Positions 63,617 through 64,000 of a stretch of DNA of 64,000 bases are shown in pieces. The notes beneath the pieces are model-generated. The model saw only the letters and a list, made by a program, of their open reading frames with translations. It was not told the DNA's origin and made no database searches. The stretch's first letter is position 1, and each line of letters opens with the position of its first letter. Both the position numbers and the translations under genes were made by a program. Origin of the DNA: DAOTXS01 sp034435055. GTDB lineage: Bacteria > Chloroflexota > Anaerolineae > UBA4142. The stretch is from the NCBI GenBank assembly GCA_034435055.1, contig DAOTXS010000076.1, positions 1 through 64,000 of the forward strand. The letters are read 5' to 3'.

Positions 63617-63677
63617 CGATGGGTCAACTGGTCCATTGGTCGCGTGGTCAAACGCATTTGACTAGATGACCAGATAA
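63617..63677. repeat. GGTCAACTGGTCCATTGGTC-type repeat
   Basis: Tandem TGGTC words followed by partly complementary GACTAGATGACCAG; fills the gap after the FGE-fold gene. Confidence 0.55.
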
Positions 63678-63678
63678 C

Positions 63679-63708
63679 TTGGATAAAATGGTTTCAATGT
63701 TGTATAAT
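63679..63708 (+). promoter_or_regulatory. Promoter of the heme O synthase gene
   Basis: TTGGAT (63679-63684), 18-base spacer, consensus TATAAT (63703-63708), 36 bases before the ATG. Confidence 0.65.
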
Positions 63709-63743
63709 CACAGTAAGATGATGTTCAACACTGGGAGGAACAA

Positions 63744-64000
63744 ATGCTGACGCCGGCAACTCCGATGAACGGAATAATTTCACGTGCGAAAATGTACTGG
63801 ACGATGACCAAAAGTCTGCAAACCGGACTTTTGCTCGTTACCGGTCTCGCGGGATATTTTAGTGCGCGCTGTCCCACGCACAGCACCGAACTTGTGCTCT
63901 CGCTCGCGGCAACTTTGTTTTTGGCGATTGGTGGAAGCACAGTCATCAATATGGTGTGGGATCGTGACATCGACGCGAAGATGTTGCGCGCGTGCCGACG
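63744..64000 (+). CDS. ctaB: Heme O synthase (protoheme IX farnesyltransferase), 3' cut by window
   Basis: First 85 codons visible; ATG preceded by GGGAGGA. UbiA-family prenyltransferase that adds farnesyl to heme b. The helix pattern Y-W-T-M-T-K-S-L-Q-T-G-L-L-L-V-T-G and the diagnostic Asp-rich motif N-M-V-W-D-R-D-I-D-A-K-M (residues ~71-82) are present. Heme o/a is used by heme-copper oxidases, which suggests that such an oxidase lies further right or that the histidine-rich membrane protein upstream uses it. Confidence 0.88.
   Translation, partial: MLTPATPMNGIISRAKMYWTMTKSLQTGLLLVTGLAGYFSARCPTHSTELVLSLAATLFLAIGGSTVINMVWDRDIDAKMLRACR

Overview
The window looks like chromosomal DNA of an uncultured Chloroflexota bacterium, probably Anaerolineae-like. 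This is an inference from the gene style (a short three-domain S1 protein, the hrcA-grpE-dnaK order with a CIRCE operator, many Pro/Thr-linker lipoproteins, GT39-type membrane enzymes, multiheme cytochromes) and from the very dense population of short palindromic and word-like repeats. There are no rRNA, tRNA, CRISPR or phage genes. The two ends cut genes: a secreted LamG/metalloprotease gene at the left and a heme O synthase gene at the right.

Layout. 0-4.3 kb: a large secreted metalloprotease-like gene interrupted by one in-frame TAG, then a BsuPI-like lipoprotein. 4.6-7 kb: a DNA-methylase-like protein whose catalytic motif is degenerate. 7.2-10.9 kb: heat-shock operon hrcA-grpE-dnaK on the minus strand with a sigma70 promoter and CIRCE. 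11-18.4 kb: housekeeping run rpsA-like, ftsK, infA, amrB/MEMO, priA. 18.4-25 kb: flavin amine oxidase, a nucleotidyltransferase pair of toxin-antitoxin type, tyrosine phenol-lyase, a membrane glycosyltransferase-like protein and manA. 25-29 kb: degV, then a DUF2089/SHOCT-like small-protein cluster with a double GNAT protein. 29-39 kb: GT39-like enzyme, orphan corrinoid protein, alcohol dehydrogenase, tandem alpha/beta hydrolases, FtsX-type permease, and two DsbA-like thioredoxin-fold proteins. 39-54 kb: purine-related genes (fused molybdenum hydroxylase, M20 amidase, xdhC, guaA, xpt) mixed with an M4 protease/emfourin-like inhibitor cluster, a HEPN/MNT module and corA. 53.7-56.1 kb: two tatA genes with C-terminal zinc ribbons, tatC and a Crp/Fnr regulator. 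56.6-64 kb: a GEVED surface protein and a respiratory block of two paralogous eight-heme lipoprotein cytochromes, a histidine-rich polytopic membrane protein, a formylglycine-generating-enzyme-fold lipoprotein and heme O synthase.

Most notable points. (1) The upstream DsbA-like gene (38063-38776, minus) has an in-frame TGA exactly where its neighbouring paralogue has the first active-site cysteine; the frame stays open on both sides and a 7-bp hairpin with a G-containing loop lies at bacterial-SECIS distance, so it is a predicted selenoprotein with a Sec-Pro-Tyr-Cys site. (2) Short repeat elements sit in frame inside at least four protein-coding genes, including an 84-bp palindrome directly before the Walker A motif of PriA and several inserts in the molybdenum hydroxylase. 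(3) A 106-bp element with 17-bp terminal inverted repeats flanked by TA is present twice, 14 kb apart, in opposite orientation with a single mismatch; one copy supplies the stop codon of a gene. (4) The paired eight-heme cytochromes each carry one CxxCK site and lie behind a structured, untranslated leader.

All calls come from reading the sequence and recalled family features; no database search was run.
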